A stretch of DNA of 64,000 nt from positions 62,001 to 126,000 of the forward strand of contig NZ_BMVR01000003.1 in the NCBI RefSeq assembly GCF_014650815.1. The letters are read 5' to 3'. Below, piece after piece: positions 34,938 to 43,979 of this stretch. Source of the DNA: Streptomyces flavofungini. GTDB lineage: Bacteria > Actinomycetota > Actinomycetes > Streptomycetales > Streptomycetaceae. The notes under the pieces were generated by a model that saw nothing but the letters and a program-made list of their open reading frames with translations, made no database searches and was not told the origin of the DNA. How positions within the stretch are numbered: position 1 is the stretch's first letter; every line of letters begins with the position of its first letter. Both the position numbers and the translations under genes were made by a program.

Positions 34938-35909
34938 CTAGCGTCCGCGTGCCGCCAGTGACGCCAGATAGGCGTTGTACTCCTCCAGCTCCTTGTCCCC
35001 GTCGCGGTCGGCGGCGCGGTCCTTGCGGCGGCCTTCGCGCTGGTCGGAGCGGTACCACTGGAAGAGCAGGGCGAGCAGCACGAGCACCGAGGGGATCTCG
35101 CTGAACGCCCAGGCGATGCCGCCCGCGGCGTTCTGGTCGGCGAGCGCCTCGACGCCGAGCGAGGCCGGGGGATTCTTGTACGTGCCGATCATCGGCTCGG
35201 ACGCCATCATCAGGGCGATGCCGAAGAACGCGTGGAACGGCATGCCCGCGAACAGCTCCAGCATCCGCATCAGATGGCCGGGCCGGTGCGGGCCCGGGTC
35301 CACGCCCATGATCGGCCAGAAGAACACCAGGCCGACGGCGAGGAAGTGCACCATCATGCCGATGTGCCCGGCCTTGGAGCCCATCAGGGTGTCGAAGATC
35401 GGCGTGAAGTACAGCGCGTACAGGCTCGCGATGAACAGCGGGATCGTGAACGCGGGGTGCGTGATGACGCGTACATACCGGCTGTGCAGCAGGGCGAGCA
35501 GCAGCTCGCGCGGGCCCTTGCGGCCGCGGCCCGCGACCGGCAGCGCCCGCAGCGCCAGCGTGATCGGGGCGCCCATGAGCAGCAGGATCGGCGAGAGCAT
35601 GCTGATGATCATGTGCTGCACCATGTGCACGCTGAACAGGACCATGCCGTAGTCGTTCAGCTTGGTGCACATCACGAGCAGGATGGTCAGGACGCCGATG
35701 ACGAACGAGACCGTGCGGCCCACCGGCCACTTGTCGCCGCGCCGCACCAGGCGGACGACGCCCCACCCGTACAGGGCGAGGGCCACCAGGCAGCCGATGA
35801 GGAAGAAGGGGTCGGCCGAGGGTTCGAGCCCGCGCCCCAGCGTGAACGGCGGCAGATCCATGTTCATCCCATGGTCCATGCCATGCATGCCGTGCCCGCT
35901 GTGATCCAT
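34938..35909 (-). CDS. Cytochrome c oxidase assembly factor CtaG-like membrane protein
   Basis: A 323-residue polytopic protein of the caa3-type CtaG/DUF2231-like assembly family, about seven membrane segments. The N-terminus is Met/His-rich (M-D-H-S-G-H-G-M-H-G-M-D-H-G), consistent with copper binding. H-M-V-Q-H-M-I-I-S-M-L-S-P is the conserved family motif near residue 95. H-P-A-F-T and a charged C-terminal tail follow. It probably delivers copper to, or helps assemble, the terminal oxidase. ATG with AGGAG upstream. It stands alone between the 52-residue membrane protein and pfkA. Confidence 0.9.
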   Translation of the reverse strand: MDHSGHGMHGMDHGMNMDLPPFTLGRGLEPSADPFFLIGCLVALALYGWGVVRLVRRGDKWPVGRTVSFVIGVLTILLVMCTKLNDYGMVLFSVHMVQHMIISMLSPILLLMGAPITLALRALPVAGRGRKGPRELLLALLHSRYVRVITHPAFTIPLFIASLYALYFTPIFDTLMGSKAGHIGMMVHFLAVGLVFFWPIMGVDPGPHRPGHLMRMLELFAGMPFHAFFGIALMMASEPMIGTYKNPPASLGVEALADQNAAGGIAWAFSEIPSVLVLLALLFQWYRSDQREGRRKDRAADRDGDKELEEYNAYLASLAARGR

Positions 35910-36023
35910 CCGCTGGCTCCTGTTTCGTGCAGATTGTGCGCTGTGTGTCCGCACCAGAGTAGAACCGCCCCCGGCCGCGCTTGCGACCGGGGGCGGTTCG
36001 GAACACGCGCCTGCGGGTGTGCG

Positions 36024-37049
36024 TCAGAGCACGCACTCCGCTTCCTCGTACCGCTCGTCGGGCACCGTCTTCAGCGTCTCGACGGCCTCGGCGAGCGGCA
36101 CCGTCACGATGTCCGTGCCCTGCAGCGCCGTCATCCGGCCGAACTCGCCGCGGTGCACGGCCTCCACGGCGTGCCAGCCGAAGCGGGTGGCGAGCACGCG
36201 GTCGTACGCGGTGGGGGTGCCGCCGCGCTGGACGTGGCCGAGAATCACCGGCCGGGCCTCCTTGCCGAGGCGCTGCTCCAGTTCGAGGGAGAGCTGCCGG
36301 GCGATGCCCGCGAACCGCTCGTGGCCGTAGACGTCCTTGCCGCCCTCGTCGTACGCCATCGAGCCCTCGCGGGGCTTGGCGCCCTCGGCGGCCACGACGA
36401 TGGCGAACTTCTTGCCCGCCTCGAAGCGCTCGCCGACCTTCTTCGCCAACTCCTCGATGTCGAAGGGCCGCTCGGGGACGACGATGGCGTGCGCGCCGGC
36501 CGCCATGCCGGAGTGCAGCGCGATCCAGCCGGTGTGCCGTCCCATGACCTCGACGATCAGGACGCGCTGGTGCGACTCGGCGGTGGTCTTCAGCCGGTCG
36601 AGGGCCTCGGTGGCGACGCCGACGGCCGTGTCGAAGCCGAACGTCACGTCGGTGACGGCGATGTCGTTGTCGATGGTCTTCGGCACGCCGACGATGGGCA
36701 GGCCCGCGTCGGACAGCAGCCGGGCCGCCTTCAGGGTGCCCTCGCCGCCGATCGGGATGACCGCGTCGAGGCCGAGGTCGACGAGGTGGCCCTTGGCGCG
36801 CTCGACGCCGTCCCGCAGATGGGCGGGCTGCACCCGGGACGAGCCGAGGATCGTGCCGCCGCGGGCCAGAATGCCGCCGACCGCGTCCAGGTCCAGCTTG
36901 CGGTAGTCGCATTCGAGCAGGCCCCGCCAGCCGTCGTGGAAGCCGATGACCTCGTCGCCGTGGTCGACGACGGCGCGGTGGACGACGGACCGGATGACGG
37001 CGTTCAGGCCGGGGCAGTCGCCGCCGGAGGTCAGGACACCAATGCGCAT
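36024..37049 (-). CDS. pfkA: 6-phosphofructokinase
   Basis: A 341-residue group III phosphofructokinase, phosphorylating fructose 6-phosphate in glycolysis. L-T-S-G-G-D-C-P-G-L-N is at residues 6-16. The phosphoryl-donor motif reads G-G-E-G-T, with Gly at the ATP-specific position. P-K-T-I-D-N-D carries the catalytic Asp, with Lys where bacterial ATP enzymes have Gly, and M-G-R-H-T-G-W-I-A follows. This Gly/Lys mix is what is known for the Streptomyces ATP-dependent enzyme. ATG start; the upstream extension is rejected. Monocistronic, with repeat copy C upstream. Confidence 0.96.
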   Translation of the reverse strand: MRIGVLTSGGDCPGLNAVIRSVVHRAVVDHGDEVIGFHDGWRGLLECDYRKLDLDAVGGILARGGTILGSSRVQPAHLRDGVERAKGHLVDLGLDAVIPIGGEGTLKAARLLSDAGLPIVGVPKTIDNDIAVTDVTFGFDTAVGVATEALDRLKTTAESHQRVLIVEVMGRHTGWIALHSGMAAGAHAIVVPERPFDIEELAKKVGERFEAGKKFAIVVAAEGAKPREGSMAYDEGGKDVYGHERFAGIARQLSLELEQRLGKEARPVILGHVQRGGTPTAYDRVLATRFGWHAVEAVHRGEFGRMTALQGTDIVTVPLAEAVETLKTVPDERYEEAECVL

Positions 37050-37184
37050 AGCACGGATTACCTTTGCCACGTGGGTCGGTGACCGGACCCCGTCGTCCGG
37101 CTGGAACGTCGCCACCCTACCGGCGACCGCAGGGGCGCCGCAGGGCTGCCCGTCTGCTGGACACGATGCTCACGAGCCGAGACA

Positions 37185-37232
37185 CATACAGCCCGTCCGG
37201 CGTTTGCGGACGAGCGCGGAGCGCGATCGGCG
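37185..37232 (+). repeat. Dispersed intergenic repeat, copy C (first half only)
   Basis: ACAGCCCGTCCGG, CGTTTGCGGACGAGCGCGG and AGCGCGATCGGC match the first half of copies A and B. CGTCCG-GCGTTTG-CGGACG folds as a 6-bp hairpin. The second half (GGGAAGGGGCGG end) is absent. Located between the convergent-reading end of gatD and the pfkA start. Confidence 0.7.
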
Positions 37233-37281
37233 GCGAGGCGGGCCGACGCCCGCTGACGGTCCGCCCACCCCGCCGGAGGCG

Positions 37282-38016
37282 CTACGCAGGCTGCTGCGCC
37301 GCGTTGATCCGTTCCGAGCGCAGAGCCTCGTACCAGCGGTCGTCCGTCGGCGGCAGCGCGTTCACGTCGAGGGCCAGCTTGAGGAGCAGGTCCGCGATGA
37401 GGGGATTGCGGGCGAGCACGGGCCCGTGCATGTACGTGCCGAAGACGGTGCCGTTGTACGCGCCCTCGGTGCCGTCCCCGGTGCCGTTGCCCTTGCCGAG
37501 GCGGACGCGGGCGAACGGGCGGGAGCCCGGGCCGATGTGCGTGATGCCCTGGTGGTTCTCGAAGCCGGTCAGCTCGGGCAGGCCCAGCTGCGGGTCGATG
37601 TCGCCGAGCACGTCGCCGACGCAGCGCTCGCCCTCGCCGCGGGTGGAGACCACGTCGAGCAGGCCGAGACCGGGCTCGCGCTGGCCGAGGTCGTTGATGA
37701 ACTCGTTGCCGAGGATCTGGTAGCCCGCGCACACCGAGAAGACGATGGCGCCGTTGCCCACGGCCCGCTGCAGACCGCCGTCGCGGCGCAGCCGCTCGGA
37801 CGCCAGGCGCTGCGGGCGGTCCTCGCCGCCGCCGATCAGGTAGATGTCGCCGGAGGTGGGCACCGGCTGGTCGCTGCGGACGTCGTACCGCTCGACCTGG
37901 AGGCCGCGCTGGCGGGCGCGGCGCTCGACGACGAGGGCGTTGCCCTGGTCGCCGTACGTGCTCAGCAGGTCCGGGTAGACCCACACCAGACGCAGGCTGT
38001 TGTCGCTCATGCTCAT
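37282..38016 (-). CDS. gatD: Lipid II isoglutaminyl synthase, glutamine amidotransferase subunit GatD
   Basis: A 244-residue class I (CobQ-type) glutamine amidotransferase. The nucleophile Cys96 lies in F-S-V-C-A-G-Y-Q and the His197 in T-Y-M-H-G-P. V-Y-P-D-L-L-S-T-Y-G-D-Q-G-N is the start typical of GatD. It supplies ammonia to MurT, encoded 43 bp upstream, for amidation of D-Glu in lipid II. Two in-frame ATGs six bases apart (38016 and 38010) are equally plausible. Often misnamed cobyric acid synthase. Confidence 0.94.
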   Translation of the reverse strand: MSMSDNSLRLVWVYPDLLSTYGDQGNALVVERRARQRGLQVERYDVRSDQPVPTSGDIYLIGGGEDRPQRLASERLRRDGGLQRAVGNGAIVFSVCAGYQILGNEFINDLGQREPGLGLLDVVSTRGEGERCVGDVLGDIDPQLGLPELTGFENHQGITHIGPGSRPFARVRLGKGNGTGDGTEGAYNGTVFGTYMHGPVLARNPLIADLLLKLALDVNALPPTDDRWYEALRSERINAAQQPA

Positions 38017-38059
38017 TGGTCCCTACGAAGCTCTCGAAGTGCTGGGGAGTCCGGCGGCC

Positions 38060-39307
38060 TCAGTTGCCCACGCGGCGGCGCAGGTCCTGGAACGCGGTGT
38101 AGTTCGCGATCGTCTCGATGCGCCCGGGCGGCGCGAGCTGCACGGCCTCGTCGAGCGTCTCGCAGACACGGAAGTCCAGACCCGCGACCTCGAGCCGGAC
38201 GGCGAGGTCCAGCTTGCGGTCGCCGAGCACGAAGATCGGGCGCCCGGCGAGGCGGGTGTAGTCGACGTCCCACAGCCAGGAGGTGTCCGTGCCGTCGGCG
38301 CCGCGGGCGTTCACCGACAGGACCACCGGGGCCGGGGCCGGGTCGATCAGCGAAAACGTTTCGAGCCAGCCCGCCGGGTTCTTGGCGAGCAGCAGCCGCA
38401 GGTCACGGCCCTGGAACTGGACGACGTCATAGCGGCCCGCGACGGCCTGCACCTGGTACATCCGCTCCAGGGCGACCTGCGGCGGCACCCCGAAGACGGC
38501 GGCGACGGCGGCCGACGAGGCGGCGTTGGCCTTGTTCGCCCGGCCGGGGAGCTGGAGGTGGATGGGCCACGCGGAGCCGTGCGGGTCCAGGACGTAGTCA
38601 CCGGAGAGGGCCCAGCTCGGCGCGGGACGGCGGAAGCCGCACTCGCCGCAGAACCAGTCGTCGCCGGGGCGCTGCATCACGCCGCCGCACGCCGGGCAGG
38701 ACCAGGCGTCGTCCTTCCACTCCTGGCCCGCGGCCACCCACACCACGTTCGGCGAGGAGGAAGCGGCCCAGACGACCAGCGGGTCGTCGGCGTTGGCGAT
38801 GACGACGGCCTTGGAACCGGCCAGGCCCTCGCGCCACTTCTCGGCGAGCATGCGGGTCTCACCGGCGCGGTCGAGCTGGTCACGGGAGAGGTTCAGGAGT
38901 GCGATCGCCTTGGGGGCGACGTCGCGGGCCACGCCCGCCAGATACTTCTCGTCGACCTCGATGACGCCGAACCGCGCGTCGGAGCCGCCCGCGAGCGCGG
39001 AGGTGATTCCGGCAGGCATGTTGGCGCCGAGCGCGTTGGAGACGACCGGGCCGCTGGCGCCCAGGGCCTCGGCGATCAGCCGCGTCGTGGTGGTCTTGCC
39101 GTTGGTGGCCGAGACGAGCACCACGTCCAGGTGGGTCGCGAGCCGCCCGAGCAGCTCCGGGTCGAGCCGGAGGGCCACCTTGCCGCCGATCACCGATCCG
39201 CTGCCGCGGCCCGCCGCGCGCGACACCGCCGCGGCCGCCTTGCCCGCCGTCACGGCCAGCTTGGCCCGCGGCGACAGCGGGTCTGCACTGCCAGGGTGTC
39301 CTGCCAT
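38060..39307 (-). CDS. murT: Lipid II isoglutaminyl synthase, Mur-ligase subunit MurT
   Basis: A 415-residue Mur-ligase family protein. The P-loop V-S-A-T-N-G-K-T-T-T-T has its Lys at residue 71. A four-Cys zinc ribbon insertion (Cys204, Cys207, Cys220, Cys223) is diagnostic of MurT, and the C-terminal DUF1727 domain contacts GatD. It activates the D-Glu alpha-carboxyl of lipid II with ATP; ammonia from GatD gives isoglutamine. It is first in a two-gene operon with gatD and divergent from the deformylase gene. Confidence 0.95.
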   Translation of the reverse strand: MAGHPGSADPLSPRAKLAVTAGKAAAAVSRAAGRGSGSVIGGKVALRLDPELLGRLATHLDVVLVSATNGKTTTTRLIAEALGASGPVVSNALGANMPAGITSALAGGSDARFGVIEVDEKYLAGVARDVAPKAIALLNLSRDQLDRAGETRMLAEKWREGLAGSKAVVIANADDPLVVWAASSSPNVVWVAAGQEWKDDAWSCPACGGVMQRPGDDWFCGECGFRRPAPSWALSGDYVLDPHGSAWPIHLQLPGRANKANAASSAAVAAVFGVPPQVALERMYQVQAVAGRYDVVQFQGRDLRLLLAKNPAGWLETFSLIDPAPAPVVLSVNARGADGTDTSWLWDVDYTRLAGRPIFVLGDRKLDLAVRLEVAGLDFRVCETLDEAVQLAPPGRIETIANYTAFQDLRRRVGN

Positions 39308-39443
39308 CTCTCGTGATCCTCCTTGCGTACGGCGCCGCGCCTGCCCGGCATCGTTCGGGCCAGCCTATCGAGATCGGCAGACAAGCCCGAATCACACCAC
39401 CTGCCCACGCTGCCGCTCTCCCCAGGACCGTACTCTTGCCGCC

Positions 39444-39989
39444 ATGCGACACGGCTCGATCCCGGGCGCCTCAGGGCGCGTACGACCCCTGACCCTGCTC
39501 GGTGACCCCGTGCTGCACGCCCCCGGCGAGGAGGTGACCGACTTCGGTCCTCAACTGGCCGCGCTCGTCGAGGACATGTTCGCCACGATGTACGCCGCCA
39601 AGGGCGTCGGCCTGGCCGCGAATCAGATCGGCGTGGGCCTCAGGGTGTTCGTGTACGACTGCCCGGACGACGAGGACGTGCGCCACCTCGGGCACCTGGT
39701 GAACCCGCGACTGGTCGATGTGGACGGCGTGAGCGTCCGGGGGCCGGAAGGGTGTCTGTCGCTGCCGGGTCTGGAGGCGGCGACCCCGCGCTTCGACCAC
39801 GCCGTCCTGGAGGGCGTGACGCTGCGCGGGGAGCCGGTGCGGGTGCACGGCACCGGGTTCTTCGCGCGCTGCCTGCAGCACGAGTACGACCACCTGGAGG
39901 GCGGGGTGTACACCGACCACGTCACCGGCTGGCGCCGCCGCCGGGTGCTGCGGCAGGCGGCGAAGGCCCCCTGGGCCGCCTCCGCCTGA
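39444..39989 (+). CDS. def: Peptide deformylase
   Basis: A 181-residue metalloprotease removing the N-formyl group from nascent proteins. All three motifs are intact: G-V-G-L-A-A-N-Q-I (residues 54-62), E-G-C-L-S-L-P-G (metal ligand Cys104), and Q-H-E-Y-D-H-L-E-G (His146 and His150 with the catalytic Glu between). The Ala-rich C-terminal tail is short. Streptomyces carry several def genes, so this may be an auxiliary copy. Convergent with a TetR gene. Confidence 0.95.
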   Translation: MRHGSIPGASGRVRPLTLLGDPVLHAPGEEVTDFGPQLAALVEDMFATMYAAKGVGLAANQIGVGLRVFVYDCPDDEDVRHLGHLVNPRLVDVDGVSVRGPEGCLSLPGLEAATPRFDHAVLEGVTLRGEPVRVHGTGFFARCLQHEYDHLEGGVYTDHVTGWRRRRVLRQAAKAPWAASA

Positions 39990-40010
39990 GCCTCGGGCCC
40001 CGCCCGGGCG

Positions 40011-40658
40011 TCAGAAGCCGGGCCCGCCCATGCGGTTGCCCGCCGCCGCGAGTCGGCCCCACAGCAGGTCGGCCAGGCTGCCCACCAATTCGGCGCGCGA
40101 ACAGGGCCGTTCGCCGAGCCACCAGTCACCGGCCGCGTGCATCATGCCGACGATGCCGTGGCCCCAGACCCGGGCGAGACGGCCGCTCTCCGGGCCGAGG
40201 TCGACGCGCTCCTCGATGACCTCGGCCAGCTCCTCGCCGAGCCGGCGCAGCAGCGGGGCGGAGTGCAGGCCGACGTCGAAGCCGCCCTCGCCGCCGGTGG
40301 GGCCCGCCTCCGAGGGGTGCATCAGGAAGCGGTAGACCTGCGGCCGGGCCTCGATCGCCGCGAGGTAGGTGTCGAGCGTCGCCTCCACCCGCTCCCTGCG
40401 CTCGGCGGGGGCGTCGAGGGCGGCGCGCAGCGAGGCCAGCAGGGCGTCCGTGTGCCGCTTGGCGAGGGCCGCGTACAGTCCGCCCTTGTCGCCGAAGTGC
40501 CGGTACAGAATGGGCTTGGTGATGCCCGCCTCGGCGGCGATGGCGTTCATCGAGGCGCCGGGCCCGTCGCGGAGCACGACCCGGTCGGCCGCCTCCAGAA
40601 GCTCGCGTCGCCGTTGCTCGGCGGACCGCTGCTGATCGGTCCGCTGCGTGGTCTCCAT
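40011..40658 (-). CDS. TetR-family repressor (lipid-metabolism context)
   Basis: A 215-residue regulator. Residues 10-60 hold the HTH with R-R-E-L-L-E-A-A-D-R-V-V-L-R-D-G-P-G-A and A-G-I-T-K-P-I-L-Y-R-H-F-G-D-K. The ligand domain contains Y-R-F-L-M-H-P. GAGAGA precedes the ATG at 40658; an N-terminal extension is rejected. It is divergent from an acyl-CoA dehydrogenase gene, a common fatty-acid degradation regulator arrangement, and palindromes lie between them. The ligand may be an acyl-CoA. Confidence 0.92.
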   Translation of the reverse strand: METTQRTDQQRSAEQRRRELLEAADRVVLRDGPGASMNAIAAEAGITKPILYRHFGDKGGLYAALAKRHTDALLASLRAALDAPAERRERVEATLDTYLAAIEARPQVYRFLMHPSEAGPTGGEGGFDVGLHSAPLLRRLGEELAEVIEERVDLGPESGRLARVWGHGIVGMMHAAGDWWLGERPCSRAELVGSLADLLWGRLAAAGNRMGGPGF

Positions 40659-40779
40659 GGGGTGTCTCTCCGCCCGTGCGATTGCTTGGCGCACGCGCCG
40701 TGCGAATGCCTGACGCACGCGAAACGTAACACTCGCGGGCCGGTGCGCATCGAACGGGCTGCCGGGAGTTGACATCGGC

Positions 40780-40816
40780 TACCGGCCGGTAACACACTCC
40801 AGTTACCGGAAGTAAC
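40780..40816. promoter_or_regulatory. TetR-type operators before the acyl-CoA dehydrogenase gene
   Basis: TACCGGCCGGTA (40780-40791) is a perfect 12-bp palindrome, and GTTAC-CGGAA-GTAAC (40802-40816) is an inverted repeat; both carry GTTAC/TACCGG half-sites. A TTGACA at 40769-40774 directly upstream suggests a promoter that these sites would block. Confidence 0.65.
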
Positions 40817-40846
40817 GTAGCAGGGTTCCGCAGTCCTGGAGGGGTC

Positions 40847-42073
40847 ATGGCCGAGTTCACCATGGAGCTGAGTGACGAGCAGAAGGAGGTCAGGGACTGG
40901 CTCCACGGGTTCGCCGCCGAGGTGATCCGTCCCGCGGCCGCCGAGTGGGACGAGCGCGAGGAGACGCCCTGGCCGGTGATCCAGGAGGCGGCGAAGGTCG
41001 GCATCTACTCCCTGGACTTCTACGCCCAGCAGTTCTTCGACCCCACCGGGCTCGGCATACCCATGGCGATGGAGGAGCTCTTCTGGGGCGACGCGGGCAT
41101 CGCCCTCTCCATCGTCGGCACCGGCCTCGCCGCCGTCGGCGTCCTCGCCAACGGCACCGAGGAGCAGATCGGCACCTGGATCCCGCAGATGTACGGCGAC
41201 GTGAACGACGTGAAGGTCGCCGCCTTCTGCTCCTCCGAGCCGGACGCGGGCTCCGACGTGGCGTCCATGCGCACCCGCGCGGTGTACGACGAGGCCAAGG
41301 ACGAGTGGGTCCTGAGCGGCACCAAGACCTGGGCGACCAACGGCGGCATCGCGAGCGTCCACGTGGTCGTCGCGGTGGTCGACCCCGAGCTCGGCTCCAA
41401 GGGCCACGCGTCCTTCATCGTGCCGCCGGGCACCCCCGGCCTGTCCCAGGGCCAGAAGTTCAAGAAGCACGGCATCCGCGCCTCGCACACCGCCGAGGTC
41501 GTCCTTGAGGACGTGCGCGTCCCCGGCTCCTGCCTGCTCGGCGGCAAGGACAAGCTGGACGAGCGCCTGGCCCGCGCGCGTGAGCGGGCGAAGAGCGGCA
41601 GCGAGCGGCTGAAGAACGCCGCCATGGCGACGTTCGAGGCGTCCCGCCCGGCGGTCGGCGCGATGGCGGTGGGCACGGCCCGCGCGGCGTACGAGGAGGC
41701 CCTGGAGTACGCCAAGACGCGTACGCAGTTCGGCCGCCCGATCATCGACAACCAGGGTGTGGCCTTCCAGCTGGCCGACATGCGGACGCAGATCGACGCG
41801 GCGCGGCTGCTGGTGTGGCGGGCGTCCTGGATGGCGACCACGGGCAAGAAGTTCGAGTCGGCCGAGGGGTCGATGTCCAAGCTGTTCGCGAGCGAGACCG
41901 CGAAGAAGGTGACCGCCCAGGCGATCCAGATCCTGGGCGGCAACGGCTACACGCGGGAGTACCCGGTGGAGCGGATGCACCGCGACGCCGCGATCTACAC
42001 CATCTTCGAGGGCACCAGCGAGATCCAGCGCCTGGTGATCGCCCGGGCGCTGTCGGGGCTGCCGATCCGCTGA
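40847..42073 (+). CDS. Acyl-CoA dehydrogenase
   Basis: A 408-residue flavoenzyme that oxidises acyl-CoA to trans-2-enoyl-CoA. The N-terminal helical domain is followed by the FAD/substrate segment [11 protein letters not shown], then [11 protein letters not shown]. The C-terminal signature is [11 protein letters not shown], with the catalytic Glu in [11 protein letters not shown]. It is longer than average because of a charged Arg/Lys/Glu insertion near residues 240-262. GGAGG-type site before ATG. Probably controlled by the divergent TetR gene. Chain-length preference is unknown. Confidence 0.95.
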   Translation: MAEFTMELSDEQKEVRDWLHGFAAEVIRPAAAEWDEREETPWPVIQEAAKVGIYSLDFYAQQFFDPTGLGIPMAMEELFWGDAGIALSIVGTGLAAVGVLANGTEEQIGTWIPQMYGDVNDVKVAAFCSSEPDAGSDVASMRTRAVYDEAKDEWVLSGTKTWATNGGIASVHVVVAVVDPELGSKGHASFIVPPGTPGLSQGQKFKKHGIRASHTAEVVLEDVRVPGSCLLGGKDKLDERLARARERAKSGSERLKNAAMATFEASRPAVGAMAVGTARAAYEEALEYAKTRTQFGRPIIDNQGVAFQLADMRTQIDAARLLVWRASWMATTGKKFESAEGSMSKLFASETAKKVTAQAIQILGGNGYTREYPVERMHRDAAIYTIFEGTSEIQRLVIARALSGLPIR

Positions 42074-42213
42074 ACGGGCGCCCGCCGGCCGGGAGTCGGG
42101 GGAGCGTCGGGTGTGTGACGGAGGTGCGGGCCGGGGCGGGTGACGCGCTCTGGTAGGCGCCATGGCCATGCCACTACCGTGGACGCCCGCGTTCCCGCTG
42201 CCGAGGAGTGCCG

Positions 42214-43392
42214 ATGCGCAGACGCCCCCTGACCTGGCTGATTCCCGCCCTCGCCACCGCCGCCGCGGTCACCGTGACCGTGGTCGTCGTCCCCGGAGGC
42301 GGCGGGGGAGGGGAGCGGGAGCCGGACAGCCGGTCCGTGCCCGCCGCGCACGGCGAGCGGCCCGCCGGGAAGGGCAGGCCCGACGCGCGGGACGTGGTCC
42401 TGGCCGTGCACGGCGGGGCCGGGACCGCGCTGGACCGGGACAAGACGACGCCGGAGCGCGAGAAGGCGTACCGGGACGGGCTCGGCAAGGCCCTGCGGGC
42501 CGGGCAACGGGTCCTCGACCAGGGCGGTTCGAGCGTGGACGCCGTGCAGGCGGCCGTGGCCGAGCTGGAGGACGACCCGCTGTTCAACGCGGGCAAGGGC
42601 GCCGTGTTCACCGCCGACGCGGGCCATGAGCTGGACGCGTCGATCATGCGCGGCTCGGACCTGAAGGCGGGCGCGGTGGCGGGCGTGAAGAGCCTGCGCA
42701 ACCCCATCGCGGGCGCCCGTACGGTCATGGACAAGTCCCCGCACGTGCTGCTCGCGGGCGAGGGCGCCGACGACTTCGGCGCCCGGCACGGCCTGCGGAC
42801 CGTCACCCAGGACTACTACTGGACGCAGGCCCGCTGGGACGCCCTGATGGCCGCCAAGGAGGCGGCGAAGGGCGGCCGGGGCGCGGCGAAGGGGCTTGCG
42901 GGGGACAAGAGCGGCAAGGCCGCTGCCGACTCGCCCGCCGCGCTCGCCGATGCGCAGTCCAAGGGCACGGTCGGCGCTGTCGCCGTCGACAAGCGGCGCG
43001 ACCTCGCGGCGGCCACCTCGACCGGCGGCATGACCAACAAGCTGCCCGGCCGCGTCGGCGACTCGCCGCTGATCGGCTCGGGGACGTACGCGAAGAACAG
43101 CACGGTCGCCGCGAGCGCCACCGGCGCCGGTGAGGTGTTCATCCGGGGCGCCGCCACCTCGACGATCTCCAACCTCGTGGAGTTCAAGGGTGCCGACGTC
43201 GCGGCCGCCGCGTACGAAGTGATCGTCAAGCGGCTGCCGGAGCTCGGCGGCGACGGCGGCGTCATCGCGCTCGCGCCGAACGGGGAGTTCGACGCGCCGC
43301 ACAGCAGCCCGGGGATGCTGCACGGCTATCTCACGAAGAGCGGGAAGGTCGTCACGAAGATCTTCCCGGACGAGACGCCGCCCAATACCTGA
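42214..43392 (+). CDS. Secreted isoaspartyl peptidase/L-asparaginase (Ntn-hydrolase)
   Basis: A 392-residue protein with an N-terminal export signal (R-R-R-P-L-T-W-L-I-P-A-L-A-T) and a Gly/Arg-rich linker, then a plant-type asparaginase fold. V-H-G-G-A-G-T and D-A-V-Q-A-A-V-A-E-L-E-D-D-P-L-F-N-A-G-K-G are the family start motifs. The autocleavage site is G-T-V-G-A-V-A-V-D with nucleophile Thr252, and S-T-G-G-M-T-N-K follows. The linker before the Thr is longer than usual. The ATG after GAGGAG is preferred to a GTG two codons earlier. Confidence 0.92.
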   Translation: MRRRPLTWLIPALATAAAVTVTVVVVPGGGGGGEREPDSRSVPAAHGERPAGKGRPDARDVVLAVHGGAGTALDRDKTTPEREKAYRDGLGKALRAGQRVLDQGGSSVDAVQAAVAELEDDPLFNAGKGAVFTADAGHELDASIMRGSDLKAGAVAGVKSLRNPIAGARTVMDKSPHVLLAGEGADDFGARHGLRTVTQDYYWTQARWDALMAAKEAAKGGRGAAKGLAGDKSGKAAADSPAALADAQSKGTVGAVAVDKRRDLAAATSTGGMTNKLPGRVGDSPLIGSGTYAKNSTVAASATGAGEVFIRGAATSTISNLVEFKGADVAAAAYEVIVKRLPELGGDGGVIALAPNGEFDAPHSSPGMLHGYLTKSGKVVTKIFPDETPPNT

Positions 43393-43411
43393 TCCGTGCG
43401 GCCAGAGGATG

Positions 43412-43452
43412 GACAGGCGAACTTGCAAGGCTGCCTGTCTATCTCCTACGTT
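43412..43452 (+). promoter_or_regulatory. MarR operator overlapping a leaderless promoter
   Basis: GACAGGC (43412-43418) and GCCTGTC (43433-43439) are symmetric around the inner palindrome CTTGCAAG (43422-43429), sharing one centre. TTGCAA (43423-43428) and TACGTT (43447-43452), 18 bp apart, look like a promoter; the -10 ends 6 bp before the MarR ATG. Confidence 0.65.
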
Positions 43453-43458
43453 GAAGTC

Positions 43459-43908
43459 ATGACCGACCACGCGGGGACCTCCGCCGCCCCGGTCCCGGAG
43501 CACCTCGCCGCCGACCTCACCGCCGCCGTGCGGCGCATGGCGCGGCGGATGCGGACCGCCGCCCCGGACACCGGCCTCACCGCCTCCCAGCGCTCCGCGC
43601 TCGCCCGGCTCGACGAGGCCCCGGCCACCACCGCCGCGCTGGCCCGCGCCGAGCTGGTGCGGCCGCAGTCGATGCGGCTGACCGTCGGCGCCCTAGAGGA
43701 GCAGGGGCTCGTCGCGCGCACGCCCGACCCGAGCGACGGCCGCCAGGCCGTCATGTCGGTCACCGAGAAGGGACGCGGCGTCCTCGCCGGACTGCGGGCC
43801 GCCAAGAACGACTGGCTCTCGGCGGCCATCACGGACGAGCTGGACGAGCGCGAGCAGCGCCGACTGGCGGACGCCGTACTGCTGTTGGAACGGCTGGTAC
43901 GCAAGTAG
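43459..43908 (+). CDS. MarR-family repressor
   Basis: A 149-residue winged-helix protein. L-T-A-S-Q-R-S-A-L-A-R-L leads into the recognition segment L-V-R-P-Q-S-M-R-L-T-V-G-A-L-E, and the wing is R-T-P-D-P-S-D-G-R-Q-A. It precedes an isochorismatase-type hydrolase gene by 71 bp on the same strand, and a symmetric operator overlaps its own promoter, so autoregulation is likely. The ligand is unknown. Confidence 0.93.
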   Translation: MTDHAGTSAAPVPEHLAADLTAAVRRMARRMRTAAPDTGLTASQRSALARLDEAPATTAALARAELVRPQSMRLTVGALEEQGLVARTPDPSDGRQAVMSVTEKGRGVLAGLRAAKNDWLSAAITDELDEREQRRLADAVLLLERLVRK

Positions 43909-43979
43909 CCCGGCCGGGCCGGACCGGACCGTTCGCCAGCAGCTCGGCCGGGCCGTTCGCCGCACAGAAAGGCACCACC

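Noticed and set aside
42074..42213. Operon linkage of acyl-CoA dehydrogenase and isoaspartyl peptidase
   Set aside because: 140-bp gap and unrelated functions; no evidence for co-transcription.
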